A stretch of DNA of 64,000 nt from Pedobacter sp. MR2016-24. GTDB taxonomy: Bacteria; Bacteroidota; Bacteroidia; Sphingobacteriales; Sphingobacteriaceae. The stretch spans positions 682,001 through 746,000 of the forward strand of contig NZ_JAPIVO010000001.1 of assembly GCF_026239655.1 (NCBI RefSeq), given 5' to 3'. The notes under the pieces were generated by a model. The model had not been told where the DNA came from. It searched no databases and saw only the letters and a list, made by a program, of their open reading frames with translations. Shown here in pieces: positions 45,003 through 55,083 of the stretch. Made by a program: the position numbers and the translations under genes. Every line of letters starts with the position of its first letter. Position 1 is the first letter of the stretch.

Positions 45003-45298
45003 TCTTTAGGTGCTTCTTTAATGATCACGAAAACATCTTCGTTATCTTTTTTCATAAAGTACTTTTCCCTCGCAAACTTCTCCGCTGTATTTAAATTCGT
45101 ATTGAGCTCATTAAGGTCCTTTTTGACACGGGCTGTTTCTTTCTCATAAAAGTCCTTTTCTTCCTGCAGCTTATGAACCTCAGTGCGGTATTCGTACTGG
45201 GAAAGCATATCATTCTTATCAAAAAATAACATCCATACCACAAAGGCTGCGGCAGACAGGAAGTATTTGTTTCTAAAGATTTCCAGTAATCGGTTCAT
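44999..45298 (-). CDS. FtsB/DivIC-type septum formation initiator
   Basis: A 99-residue bitopic protein: one membrane helix at about 12-25, then a coiled coil at about 33-80 with regular hydrophobic heptads, then the conserved AREKYFMKKDNEDVFVI tail typical of the FtsB/DivIC family. It would join FtsL and FtsQ-like proteins in the divisome. The start at 45298 (MNRLLEIFRNKYF) is preferred over an in-frame codon 30 nt upstream. It lies downstream of eno on the same strand, after eno's terminator. Confidence 0.88.
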   Translation of the reverse strand: MNRLLEIFRNKYFLSAAAFVVWMLFFDKNDMLSQYEYRTEVHKLQEEKDFYEKETARVKKDLNELNTNLNTAEKFAREKYFMKKDNEDVFVIIKEAPKD

Positions 45299-45390
45299 AT
45301 TCAGCAAATATATAAATAAAACAGGCAAAAATTACACCTTCTCAGCGCAATTATTTGATGTAAACGTTATTACAACCGTTTAAATTGTAT

Positions 45391-45428
45391 ACAAAAAACC
45401 TCCGGCCTTCTTAAAAGGCCGGAGGTTT
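45391..45428 (-). terminator. rho-independent terminator of eno
   Basis: A 14-bp perfect stem AAACCTCCGGCCTT / AAGGCCGGAGGTTT with a 5-nt loop (45396-45428). On the minus strand it ends in TTTTTTGT, right for eno. Confidence 0.93.
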
Positions 45429-45478
45429 CAATTACCTGATGCTGCTGTTTGAAAAGAGCTTCAAACATCTTCAGGTTA

Positions 45479-46855
<1,377 letters not shown>

Positions 46856-46881
46856 TTATACAGGATGAATGCCTTATAAAA

Positions 46882-47973
46882 TTACTCCCACTTGAACACC
46901 TTGACTGCCAGCACGTATATTCCTATACCCCAGATGACCATAATCAGGATCTGTTGTTTTACATCCCACAGCCCCGCGCCTTCAAAAGCAACCTGTCGCA
47001 TCGCATCATTTAAATAGGTTAAAGGTAAAGCCCTGCTGATCGGCTGCAGCCAGGAGGGGAAATTATCGATAGAGAAAAAGGTTCCCGATAATAAAAACTG
47101 GGGCAGTGTAATGATGTTGGATATCGGCGGAATGGTACTTTCACTTTTAGCAATACCAGATACCACAAAGCCAAAACCCATAAATACGATCAGTCCTATG
47201 ATAGAGAGCACAATCATATTCAGCACGGTGACGGTGCCGTGAATCAAAGTGAAATGAAAAAAGAAGTGGCCTACAAGTATAATGAAGATCGCTCCCAGTA
47301 AGGCAAAACCAATCCTGGCAAGACATTCACCTAAGATGATGCTGGACCTGCTGACAGGGGTAGCAAAAAATCTTTTGATCACCAGCGTTTGGCGCAGACT
47401 AAAAAATACGAATGCAGTGCCGAATACGCCGGTACTCAGCAAAGAGAAACCCAACTGTCCGGGTAATATAAAGTCTATCGTTCTGTAAGTACGGCCATGA
47501 ACAGTGCTTTCCCTTACTTCTGCCACAGCAGGTTTCAGTTCTTTCGAGTTCAGTGTGTACATCAGGTTGGTCAATATAGATTTGAGAATATTTCCCTTAT
47601 CAATTGATGCCGAACTGTATTTTACATTGGCCAGATAGGCAGGCTGCGGAACAGAATTCTTACGAACTTCGATCACCCCCGCTAAAGTGCCTTTTTCCAG
47701 TTGCTGGTCAATTTCTTTCGTGTCCCTGTCTTTGATCAGCTTTACCACGGTAGTCTGCTCAAGTGCTTTGATCACTGGATTATTAAGGTCTGATCCTGGT
47801 GCAATGGCGAGATCTACTTTAATACCTCCGCCACCCAGGAATCCAAAAACAAGGATAAATATCAGCGGAAATGCAAGGGTGAAAACCACGGCAGAAGGAC
47901 TGCGTGTGATTGATCTGAAACTGGCTTTTGCCAGTGCCAGGGTAGCTTTTGTATGATTATAAGGTTTGTTCAT
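46882..47973 (-). CDS. ABC-2 type transporter permease
   Basis: A 363-residue inner-membrane protein. One helix lies at about 25-47, then a large extracytoplasmic loop (about 50-170), then five helices clustered at about 175-360, which is the ABC-2 (YhaP/CcmA partner) plan. The gene starts 10 nt after the ATPase gene stop, so the two encode one exporter. The substrate is unknown; drug, lipid or polysaccharide export are all possible. The membrane topology and partner make the call firm at family level. Confidence 0.92.
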   Translation of the reverse strand: MNKPYNHTKATLALAKASFRSITRSPSAVVFTLAFPLIFILVFGFLGGGGIKVDLAIAPGSDLNNPVIKALEQTTVVKLIKDRDTKEIDQQLEKGTLAGVIEVRKNSVPQPAYLANVKYSSASIDKGNILKSILTNLMYTLNSKELKPAVAEVRESTVHGRTYRTIDFILPGQLGFSLLSTGVFGTAFVFFSLRQTLVIKRFFATPVSRSSIILGECLARIGFALLGAIFIILVGHFFFHFTLIHGTVTVLNMIVLSIIGLIVFMGFGFVVSGIAKSESTIPPISNIITLPQFLLSGTFFSIDNFPSWLQPISRALPLTYLNDAMRQVAFEGAGLWDVKQQILIMVIWGIGIYVLAVKVFKWE

Positions 47974-47983
47974 TTTCTTTTAT

Positions 47984-48751
47984 TTAGCCTTCACGCCATT
48001 CTTTGCCGGTCAGGTTGATAAATACATCTTCCAGGTTGGCTTTTTTTACTTCCTTTTTACGTTCAAATCCACGGCTCAGTAACTGATCAATCAGGTTATC
48101 TGGCGTATCCAGTGCGATGATCTCGCCGCGCTCAACAAAAGCAACACGGTCACACAACTGCTCTGCCTCGTCCATATAATGGGTGGTGATCACTACTGTC
48201 GTCCCGCTGTTCCTGATGGCTATTATCAGATCCCATAAATTTCGGCGTGCCTGCGGATCAAGGCCCGTAGTGGGTTCATCAAGAAAAATGATCTTAGGAG
48301 AATTCAGCAGGGTGGTGGCAATAGAAAAACGTTGTTTTTGTCCGCCTGATAAAGCTTTATACTTTGCTTTAGCCTTATCCTGTAGGTTTACCTTTTCCAG
48401 CATTTCCATCGGCTTTACATCTACACCGTAAAGTCCGGCAAAAAGCTCCATTAACTCTACGAGGTTAAGATTTGGATAATAACCCGCAGCCTGTAACTGT
48501 ACGCCGATAATACGTTTGATCTCATTCGGCTGCTCATCAACAGATAAACCGTCAACAATAATTTCTCCCGAAGTCTTGTCACGCAGCGTTTCAATAATTT
48601 CTAAAGTTGTCGTTTTCCCGGCACCATTTGGTCCCAGTAAACCAAAGATCTCGTTCTCATATACATCGAAACTGATTCCCTGTACAGCCTTAAAATCAGC
48701 GTAGTTTTTTACCAGATTGCGAACACTGATAATGGCATTGGTTTTATCCAT
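47984..48751 (-). CDS. ABC transporter ATP-binding protein
   Basis: A 255-residue ATPase subunit for the adjacent ABC-2 permease. Seen: Walker A GPNGAGKTT, Q-loop IIGVQLQ, signature LSGGQKQR, Walker B IIFLDEPTTGLD and the H-loop VITTHYMDEAEQL. The start at 48751 (MDKTNAIISVRNL) is preferred, because the upstream in-frame extension would read through the terminator hairpin of carA. It is the first gene of the two-gene exporter operon. Confidence 0.94.
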   Translation of the reverse strand: MDKTNAIISVRNLVKNYADFKAVQGISFDVYENEIFGLLGPNGAGKTTTLEIIETLRDKTSGEIIVDGLSVDEQPNEIKRIIGVQLQAAGYYPNLNLVELMELFAGLYGVDVKPMEMLEKVNLQDKAKAKYKALSGGQKQRFSIATTLLNSPKIIFLDEPTTGLDPQARRNLWDLIIAIRNSGTTVVITTHYMDEAEQLCDRVAFVERGEIIALDTPDNLIDQLLSRGFERKKEVKKANLEDVFINLTGKEWREG

Positions 48752-48777
48752 AAGATAAATGTAATAAGGTTTTATGC

Positions 48778-48807
48778 AAAAAGGATTGAAATCATTCAAT
48801 CCTTTTT
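48778..48807 (-). terminator. rho-independent terminator of carA
   Basis: A 13-bp stem AAAAAGGATTGAA / TTCAATCCTTTTT with an ATCA loop, lying 31 nt after the carA stop. The stem base is A-T only, so the minus-strand transcript ends in T. Confidence 0.85.
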
Positions 48808-48837
48808 AAAAATGGTGGTAATATGATGATTAACCTG

Positions 48838-49950
48838 TTACCAGGATAATTTTCCTGTCATCAGGTCAACGAAATCGTCGAATAAATAACGTGAGTCATG
48901 CGGGCCTGGAGAAGACTCCGGATGGTATTGTACAGAGAATGCTTTTTTACCTTTCACACGAATTCCTTCGATAGACTGATCATTCAAATTGATATGCGTA
49001 ATTTCTACCTTATCAGAGTTCCTTACTTCATCTGGTATCACCCCGAAACCATGGTTCTGAGAAGTTACCTCACAATGGTCTTTAATAATATTTTTAACCG
49101 GGTGGTTTAATCCCCTGTGTCCGTTGAACATTTTCATGGTGCCAATTCCATTGGCCTGTGCAAGGAGCTGGTGACCAAGGCAGATGCCGAAAAGGGGCTT
49201 ATCTGTGGCCAGAATTTCCTTTACTGTATCAATTGCATAAGACATTGCGGCCGGATCACCAGGGCCATTCGAAATGAAATAAGCATCAGCACCCCATTTA
49301 TCCATTTCTGCAAATGAAGTTTTTGCAGGGAATACCTGGATGTATAAATCCCTGTCGTCAAAATTGCGCAGGGTATTTTTCTTAATTCCGAAATCCAGTG
49401 CTGCAACTTTATAAGTAGCTTCAGGTGAACCGTAAAAATAAGGCTCTTTGGTAGATACCTGAGAAGACAATTCCAATCCATCCATTGAAGGAACTTCCGC
49501 AAGTTTGGCTTTTAATTCTTCAATGTCGGTTATTTCTGAAGAGATGATGGCATTCATCGCTCCCTGATCCCTGATCTTTCTTACCAGTGCACGTGTATCA
49601 ATATCTGAGATACCTACAATATTTTCATTCTGGAAGTAATCCTGGATAGATTCGCTGGCTTCTTTACGGCTGTAGCCAATGTTGTAGTTTTTACAAACCA
49701 GACCTGCAATTTTAATCGAATCTGATTCGATCTCTTCTTTATGAATTCCATAATTACCAATATGGGCATTGGTAGTGACCATGATCTGTCCGAAATAAGA
49801 AGGGTCAGTAAATATTTCCTGATATCCCGTCATTCCTGTATTGAAACAAATCTCCCCTGTTGTTGTACCAATTTTTCCGGCAGCTTTACCGTGATAAACG
49901 GTGCCGTCGGCCAATAACAGAATCGCAGGTAACTTGGTGTAGTTAGTCAT
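48838..49950 (-). CDS. carA: carbamoyl-phosphate synthase, small (glutaminase) subunit
   Basis: A 370-residue glutamine amidotransferase that supplies ammonia to the large subunit for pyrimidine and arginine synthesis. Seen: N-terminal LLADGTVYHGKAAG, FNTGMTGYQEI, the class I glutaminase nucleophile Cys in FGICLGHQLL, and the catalytic His and Glu in VQYHPESSPGPHDS. carB is not in the window and a terminator follows, so the subunits are transcribed apart. The leader is about 110 nt if the TATCTTTG box at 50076-50069 is used. Confidence 0.96.
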   Translation of the reverse strand: MTNYTKLPAILLLADGTVYHGKAAGKIGTTTGEICFNTGMTGYQEIFTDPSYFGQIMVTTNAHIGNYGIHKEEIESDSIKIAGLVCKNYNIGYSRKEASESIQDYFQNENIVGISDIDTRALVRKIRDQGAMNAIISSEITDIEELKAKLAEVPSMDGLELSSQVSTKEPYFYGSPEATYKVAALDFGIKKNTLRNFDDRDLYIQVFPAKTSFAEMDKWGADAYFISNGPGDPAAMSYAIDTVKEILATDKPLFGICLGHQLLAQANGIGTMKMFNGHRGLNHPVKNIIKDHCEVTSQNHGFGVIPDEVRNSDKVEITHINLNDQSIEGIRVKGKKAFSVQYHPESSPGPHDSRYLFDDFVDLMTGKLSW

Positions 49951-50068
49951 CGTAATTTAAATGAGAAATAAAGATTAAAAAAGGGATTAATGAATGAAGA
50001 TTTGCGGTTTTTAAGTCGCTAAAGTGATTAACAAATGTGCTGCTATCTAACCCGTTCATTTCGGGATA

Positions 50069-50076
50069 CAAAGATA
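50069..50076 (-). promoter_or_regulatory. candidate -7 box of carA
   Basis: TATCTTTG on the minus strand fits the -7 element. It gives a leader of about 110 nt before carA that contains a short CCCG/CGGG hairpin (near 50050-50065). The 258-nt gap 49951-50208 holds this and the panB promoter and no other gene. Confidence 0.4.
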
Positions 50077-50180
50077 CGTTTTTCAACTTCATATCCATAT
50101 TTTTTTTGAAAGGATTAAAATGTTACGTGATCTGTTGTATATAATGACCCCTTTGCTGTCGGTTTCTCAAATGAATACCC

Positions 50181-50188
50181 TAATTTTG
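50181..50188 (+). promoter_or_regulatory. candidate -7 box of panB
   Basis: TAATTTTG followed by C lies 20 nt before the panB ATG. The nearest TTG is 25 nt further upstream (50153-50155), longer than usual. Confidence 0.45.
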
Positions 50189-50208
50189 CTCGCCTAAAGC
50201 ATAAATTT

Positions 50209-51024
50209 ATGTCTGTACACAAAGAAGTAAAGCGCATTACTACTCATATCCTCCAGGAGATGAAACAGCGTGGTGAAAAAATTACGATGTTAACTGCATA
50301 TGATTATTCCATGGCAACAGTGCTGGATGACGCAGGACTTGATGTTCTGTTAGTGGGTGATTCTGCTTCAAACGTAATGGCTGGTCATGAAACTACTTTA
50401 CCGATTACACTGGACCAAATGATCTATCATGCACAGAGTGTGGTAAGAGGAGCAACGCGTGCTTTCGTAGTGGCCGATCTTCCATTTGGTTCTTACCAGG
50501 GAAATTCAAAAGAGGCTTTGAGCTCTGCCATCAGGATGATGAAAGAATCTGGTGCACATGGAGTGAAACTGGAAGGCGGAACCGAAATTGTAGATTCTAT
50601 AGAACGCATTATCACTGCAGGAATCCCGGTAATGGGGCATTTGGGTTTAACGCCGCAATCTATTTATAAATTCGGAACTTATACGGTAAGGGCAAAAGGT
50701 GAGCAGGAAGCAGAGAAACTGAAGCTTGATGCTAAGGCTTTGCAGGAAGCAGGCTGCTTTGCTGTCGTTTTAGAAAAAATACCGGCGGCACTGGCTAAAG
50801 AAGTTACAGAAAGTCTGGATATCCCCGTGATCGGTATAGGGGCAGGGCCGCATTGCGATGGACAGGTTTTGGTGGTAAATGATATGATCGGATTAACGAA
50901 GGGTTTTAAACCGCGTTTTCTCCGTCAGTATATCAATTTATATGATGGCATCCTTGGTGCCGCAAAATCGTATATCAGCGATGTGAAAAGTAACGACTTC
51001 CCGAATGAAAAAGAGCAATATTAA
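50209..51024 (+). CDS. panB: 3-methyl-2-oxobutanoate hydroxymethyltransferase
   Basis: A 271-residue cytoplasmic enzyme that makes ketopantoate from ketoisovalerate and methylene-tetrahydrofolate, the first step of pantothenate and CoA synthesis. Seen: [25 protein letters not shown] (Mg site Asp), the PFGSYQ motif, [14 protein letters not shown], and the [15 protein letters not shown] motif. The N-terminal [18 protein letters not shown] suits the family. The RluA-type gene follows 3 nt downstream. Confidence 0.97.
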   Translation: MSVHKEVKRITTHILQEMKQRGEKITMLTAYDYSMATVLDDAGLDVLLVGDSASNVMAGHETTLPITLDQMIYHAQSVVRGATRAFVVADLPFGSYQGNSKEALSSAIRMMKESGAHGVKLEGGTEIVDSIERIITAGIPVMGHLGLTPQSIYKFGTYTVRAKGEQEAEKLKLDAKALQEAGCFAVVLEKIPAALAKEVTESLDIPVIGIGAGPHCDGQVLVVNDMIGLTKGFKPRFLRQYINLYDGILGAAKSYISDVKSNDFPNEKEQY

Positions 51025-51027
51025 AAG

Positions 51028-51714
51028 ATGCCTGTAACTGACAAAGATGTACTGTATGAAGACAATCACCTGATCGCTATTCTTAAGCGCGCTGGTGATA
51101 TCGTGCAGGTAGATGAGACCGGGGATGAACCGCTGGACGAAAAGGTAAAGAAATACATTGCAGCAAAATATAATAAACCAAATGGTGCCTTTTTAGGTGT
51201 GGTACATCGCCTGGACCGCCCGGTTAGTGGTGTCATCCTGTTTGCAAAAACGAGTAAGGCACTGGAAAGAATGAACGCTGTTTTTAAAAACAGGGAGGTG
51301 AAAAAAACCTATTGGGCAGTTGTACGTAATAAGCCGGCAAAGGAATCAGGAACACTGGTACACTGGCTGGTCAAAAACCCTAAAACGAATGTAGTTACGC
51401 CTCATCTTACAGAAGTAGCGGGCAGTCAGCGGGCAGAATTGAGTTACCGTCTGCTTGGTGAACTTGGCGGTTATTACCTGATTGAAGTTGATCCGCTGAC
51501 TGGACGCTCGCATCAGATCAGGGTGCAGTTGTCGACATTAGGATGCCCCATAGTGGGTGATAACAAGTACGGCTACCCAAGGGGCAGCCGTAAAGGAAGT
51601 ATTTGTTTGCATGCAAGAAGATTACAATTCCTGCATCCCGTAAAAAAGGAGCCGGTAAATATTTTTGCCAGACTTCCTGTAGATGGATTCTGGGAGCGTT
51701 TCGAATCCTTTTAG
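51028..51714 (+). CDS. RluA-family pseudouridine synthase
   Basis: A 228-residue RNA pseudouridine synthase. The catalytic Asp63 is in VVHRLDRPVSGV, and LTGRSHQIRVQL is the second family motif. The S4 domain of RluC/RluD is missing, so it belongs to the short group and its target in rRNA or tRNA cannot be given. It is in an operon with panB, 3 nt apart. An 11-bp inverted repeat AGCGTTTCGAA / TTCGAAACGCT (51695-51728) overlaps the stop codon and may end the transcript. Confidence 0.93.
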   Translation: MPVTDKDVLYEDNHLIAILKRAGDIVQVDETGDEPLDEKVKKYIAAKYNKPNGAFLGVVHRLDRPVSGVILFAKTSKALERMNAVFKNREVKKTYWAVVRNKPAKESGTLVHWLVKNPKTNVVTPHLTEVAGSQRAELSYRLLGELGGYYLIEVDPLTGRSHQIRVQLSTLGCPIVGDNKYGYPRGSRKGSICLHARRLQFLHPVKKEPVNIFARLPVDGFWERFESF

Positions 51715-51728
51715 GTTTTCGAAACGCT
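51695..51728 (+). terminator. possible terminator overlapping the RluA-family stop
   Basis: Perfect 11-bp arms (51695-51705 and 51718-51728) with a 12-nt loop span the stop codon. The following GTATTATTTG is only weakly T-rich. Confidence 0.45.
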
Positions 51729-51731
51729 GTA

Positions 51732-52196
51732 TTATTTGCAGTCTGTTTTAGAAAGGATAATCCCTTCGCCAAATTTCACTGCAGTTCTGTCTTTGAAGAT
51801 CGTTTTGCCATTTTTCTCTTCCGATGGACCATAACCTTCAATCAGCTGGTCGCCTTTTTTAAGAAAAATTACCTGTCTTACCGAGCTGCTACCTTCAGAC
51901 AGGAAGGAATAGTCAAGACTGATGGTGTCACCTTTGATGATACCCGCTACTGTCCCTGTATTTTTATCCTTTTCAAACAAATTATAACTCAGTTCACCTG
52001 TTACCGCATCCTCAACCTGATTTAAGGAAAGTGATACAGTATCCCTGTTTTTTAAAGAGATATAACATGCTTTGCTTTCCATGGCCGCAGTATCCGGAGA
52101 TTTAGCCAGACTGTCGGCTTTTTGTTCAGTAGTTTTGTTCTGGCAAGCGGCTATGATACCTGCAATACCAGCCAAAAGCAATATGGATTTTCTCAT
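51732..52196 (-). CDS. lipoprotein of unknown function downstream of GH30
   Basis: A 154-residue protein with a lipoprotein signal: a hydrophobic run then a lipobox ending IAAC, followed by a polar QNKTTEQKAD linker. The mature part looks beta-rich, with repeated short strands such as CYISLKNRDTVSLSL, GIIKGDTISLDYSF and QVIFLKKGDQLIEGYG. This pattern suggests a small META/lipocalin-like domain, but I cannot name the family. It starts about 50 nt after GH30 on the same strand, so it may belong to the utilization locus. The start at 52196 is preferred over one two codons upstream. Confidence 0.78.
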   Translation of the reverse strand: MRKSILLLAGIAGIIAACQNKTTEQKADSLAKSPDTAAMESKACYISLKNRDTVSLSLNQVEDAVTGELSYNLFEKDKNTGTVAGIIKGDTISLDYSFLSEGSSSVRQVIFLKKGDQLIEGYGPSEEKNGKTIFKDRTAVKFGEGIILSKTDCK

Positions 52197-52247
52197 GATC
52201 ATTCTTTTTTTAAGATAGGGTATACAATAGCCATACCATTTTGATTT

Positions 52248-53657
52248 TTACCAGATGTAGGTTCCCACAGCGCCACCAGCCAGTTTACCTGAAACGATCC
52301 TGCCTTCACTTTTAATATTGAAGAGCTGTTCACCAGCATTACCATTCACTACAATCAGTACTCTCTTGCCGTCAGGTCTCACAAAAGCTACGTTCTGTAA
52401 GTTACTGATGATGTTGGAGCCAATTCTTACAGAGCCGGGTCTTACGAATTTCGAAGCATGTCCGATGATATAATAGGCTACGTTTTTAGTGACAGCCGGA
52501 CTAATGGTGATTGCGCCCAGGCAACTTGTGCAGCCACCAACGGTATGTGGACCATAGTTAGGATCCGCAGCAAGGTTCCATTCCAGCACATTGCGGCTCC
52601 AGTTACGTGTAGCGCCGATAATTAATGTAGATACATGCCACTTCAGGTCCTCATTAAACTTACCGGGACCACCAACCCACTGTTCAGTAAAATAAATGTT
52701 TCTATCCGGATGGGCCTCATGCACTTTGGATAATGCAGAAATTTCTCCTCCATATAAATGAAATGCAGATCCATCTACGTATTGTTTGGCATCGGCATCG
52801 TTAAGAATAGTAATAGGGTAATCCGGTCTGTCGGCATTGTGATCATAAACAATGATTTTTGTCTTGATACCAGAAGCTTTAAAAATCGGACCTAAGGCTG
52901 TTTTAATAAAGATAGCCTGATCTTTTGCGTCCATATACATACTTGGTACATTGCCCGGATGTAAAGGTTCATTCTGAATCGTGATCGCATCTATCCTGAT
53001 GCCCTGTGCTTTCATCGCATTGATGTATTTCACCAGGTATCTGGAATAAGAGGCATAATATTCCTTTTTAAGGCTTCCGCCTTTAAAACCCGCATTGTCC
53101 TTCATCCAGGTAGGTGCTGTCCAGGGGGAACCCAGTATTTTGATATCCGGGTTGATGGATACAATCTTTTTAAGGATAGGAACCAGGTCAGCCATTTCTT
53201 TTTCGATGGAAAATTTATCCTGGTTAATATCAGTCTGTCCCGCTGGCAGTTCATTGTAAGTGAAGGTGTCTGCGCTTAGGTCAGACGCACCGATACTCAC
53301 CCTCAGATAACTGACACCAATACCATTTTTTTCAGTGGAGAAGATATCTTTTAACAGTGCATCTTTCTCAGCTGCCGGTAAGGCATTGATCAGACCGGCA
53401 CTTCCGCCAGTCAGTGTATAACCAAAACCATCTATCGACTGGAATTTTTGCTTTTCATCTACTTCAATTGTGGGATTTTCATTAGATGAGGTGCCGAAAT
53501 TCAGCACCTCATTTTGTTTTTCCAGTAAAACTGATTGATCACCTGTAGTCAGCCAGAAAGCGACATCACTGTTGCCTTTTGGTGCCTCTGTAGTCGCTTT
53601 TTTCGCAGAACATGCGGCGAGGGCGACTGTAAATAGTATCAATATATACTTTTTCAT
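52248..53657 (-). CDS. family 30 glycoside hydrolase, lipoprotein
   Basis: A 469-residue enzyme with a lipobox at Cys16 (ALAAC). The (beta/alpha)8 barrel plus side beta-domain layout of GH30 is seen: GFGYTLTGGSA near residue 78, acid/base Glu230 in TIQNEPLH, nucleophile Glu325 in IYFTEQWVGGPG, and the WNLAADPNYGPHTVGGC segment. GH30 members act on glucosylceramide, beta-1,6-glucan or xylan; this sequence looks like the glucosylceramidase/beta-1,6-glucanase side, so beta-1,6-glucan is a reasonable guess. Its ATG overlaps the SusD stop by one base. Confidence 0.93.
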   Translation of the reverse strand: MKKYILILFTVALAACSAKKATTEAPKGNSDVAFWLTTGDQSVLLEKQNEVLNFGTSSNENPTIEVDEKQKFQSIDGFGYTLTGGSAGLINALPAAEKDALLKDIFSTEKNGIGVSYLRVSIGASDLSADTFTYNELPAGQTDINQDKFSIEKEMADLVPILKKIVSINPDIKILGSPWTAPTWMKDNAGFKGGSLKKEYYASYSRYLVKYINAMKAQGIRIDAITIQNEPLHPGNVPSMYMDAKDQAIFIKTALGPIFKASGIKTKIIVYDHNADRPDYPITILNDADAKQYVDGSAFHLYGGEISALSKVHEAHPDRNIYFTEQWVGGPGKFNEDLKWHVSTLIIGATRNWSRNVLEWNLAADPNYGPHTVGGCTSCLGAITISPAVTKNVAYYIIGHASKFVRPGSVRIGSNIISNLQNVAFVRPDGKRVLIVVNGNAGEQLFNIKSEGRIVSGKLAGGAVGTYIW

Positions 53658-55072
53658 TATTTGATATTTGGATTTCTATCCTGCTCTTGCTGAGGAATAG
53701 GGAAAAGTAGTTCAGGAGCGGTAACATTGTAATTCAAAGAATTTCCGCTGCCATCTTTCTGTGCGTTCATCACTGCAATAGCCCTGTCAGTTCTCAGCAG
53801 GTCAAACCAGCGGTGTCCCTCAAAAGCAAGTTCCAGTCTGCGCTCTTTTTCAATCGCAAGACGCATTGCCGCCTGGTCAGCTGCAGGAGTACCACCAAGG
53901 TTAACCCTTCTTCTGATCTGGTCTACCAGTAATTTTGAGGCCGACCAGCCCGCGCTGCTCAGTTCATTTACCGCTTCAGCTTTCAGCAAGATGATATCAG
54001 CCAGACGGATCTTATAATTATCACTTTTATCATCAGCTCTGTATTTATTGATGAAAGGATAGTTTGATTTAGACCAGTAGGCATCAGACCATCCGTCTGA
54101 ACTTACGTCTTTAAACAAGATGCTCGCATTTTTACGGACAAGGTCACCCTCATCATCGTAGGCTTTTACAAGGTCATTGCTTGGGGTATTAAATCTTTTC
54201 CAGCCGGTTCCTGTAATGATACCCGGCATCCAGTTACCGTGTCTGCCGCCATTCCCGTCAAACTGCATTTCCCAGATTGCTTCAGAATTGTTCTTATTGG
54301 CCGGATCAAATAGTCCGCTGAAATTTCCGAATAAGGAGTATCCGCCTGCAATAGTTGCATCGCAATACTGGTTTACTTTTGTCCAGTCTTTAACGGGCTT
54401 GGTCGCATATACTTTAGCCAGTAATGCATTTGCCACACCTTTAGTAAATATTCCTTTATTCACTGCCGTTGTGTTCGCATTGGCCAGGGCAAATTCCAGG
54501 TCTTTAATGATCTGTTCGTAAATGGCATCAACAGTTGCTTTTGACGGTTGTGTTTCTGCCAGTGTTGTTGCCGTTTTTAAGATCAGCGGTGCAGCACCGT
54601 ACAAACGTACAATGTTGAAATATTGTGCTGCTCTGATGCCACTTGCCTCGGCCAGCATCTGATTTCTTCTGTTTCCTGCGTCAAGACTGGCATCTGCGAT
54701 AGTTGGAATAATTTCCAATACCTCATTTGCATTTTTGATATCAGTGTACAACCCTTTCCAGTCCCTGGCAACATTACCGTTAGTGGAAGTTACCGTAAAC
54801 AGATCTATTTGTATGTTTGCCGGATTGTCTCCGCCTGCATAGGCATTGTCAGACATCACGTCGCCGTTAGTCATGAAATCCCAGATGTTATAATCATTAT
54901 ACATCGCATCATACATCCCTGCAACTAATTTTTCTGCACCAGCAGCATCCGTAATTTTATCGGCTGTTACCTGGTTAAAAGGGGTCTTATCTAAAAAATC
55001 TTTTTTACAGCCAGATTGAACTGAAAGGACCAAAGTCCCGGCTGCGATCAGTGCATATATTTTTGATCTCAT
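53657..55072 (-). CDS. SusD/RagB family glycan-binding lipoprotein
   Basis: A 471-residue surface lipoprotein with a signal ending QSGC (lipid on Cys22). The N-terminal KDFLDKTPFNQVTADKI and the early AGMYDAMYNDY segment are typical of SusD, as are the helical TPR-like repeats and the C-terminal ELLFPIPQQEQDRNPN. SusD binds the glycan and forms a lid on the SusC transporter. It lies 11 nt after SusC and overlaps the GH30 start by one base, so susC, susD and GH30 are one operon. Confidence 0.96.
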   Translation of the reverse strand: MRSKIYALIAAGTLVLSVQSGCKKDFLDKTPFNQVTADKITDAAGAEKLVAGMYDAMYNDYNIWDFMTNGDVMSDNAYAGGDNPANIQIDLFTVTSTNGNVARDWKGLYTDIKNANEVLEIIPTIADASLDAGNRRNQMLAEASGIRAAQYFNIVRLYGAAPLILKTATTLAETQPSKATVDAIYEQIIKDLEFALANANTTAVNKGIFTKGVANALLAKVYATKPVKDWTKVNQYCDATIAGGYSLFGNFSGLFDPANKNNSEAIWEMQFDGNGGRHGNWMPGIITGTGWKRFNTPSNDLVKAYDDEGDLVRKNASILFKDVSSDGWSDAYWSKSNYPFINKYRADDKSDNYKIRLADIILLKAEAVNELSSAGWSASKLLVDQIRRRVNLGGTPAADQAAMRLAIEKERRLELAFEGHRWFDLLRTDRAIAVMNAQKDGSGNSLNYNVTAPELLFPIPQQEQDRNPNIK

Positions 55073-55083
55073 TTCTCTAAAAT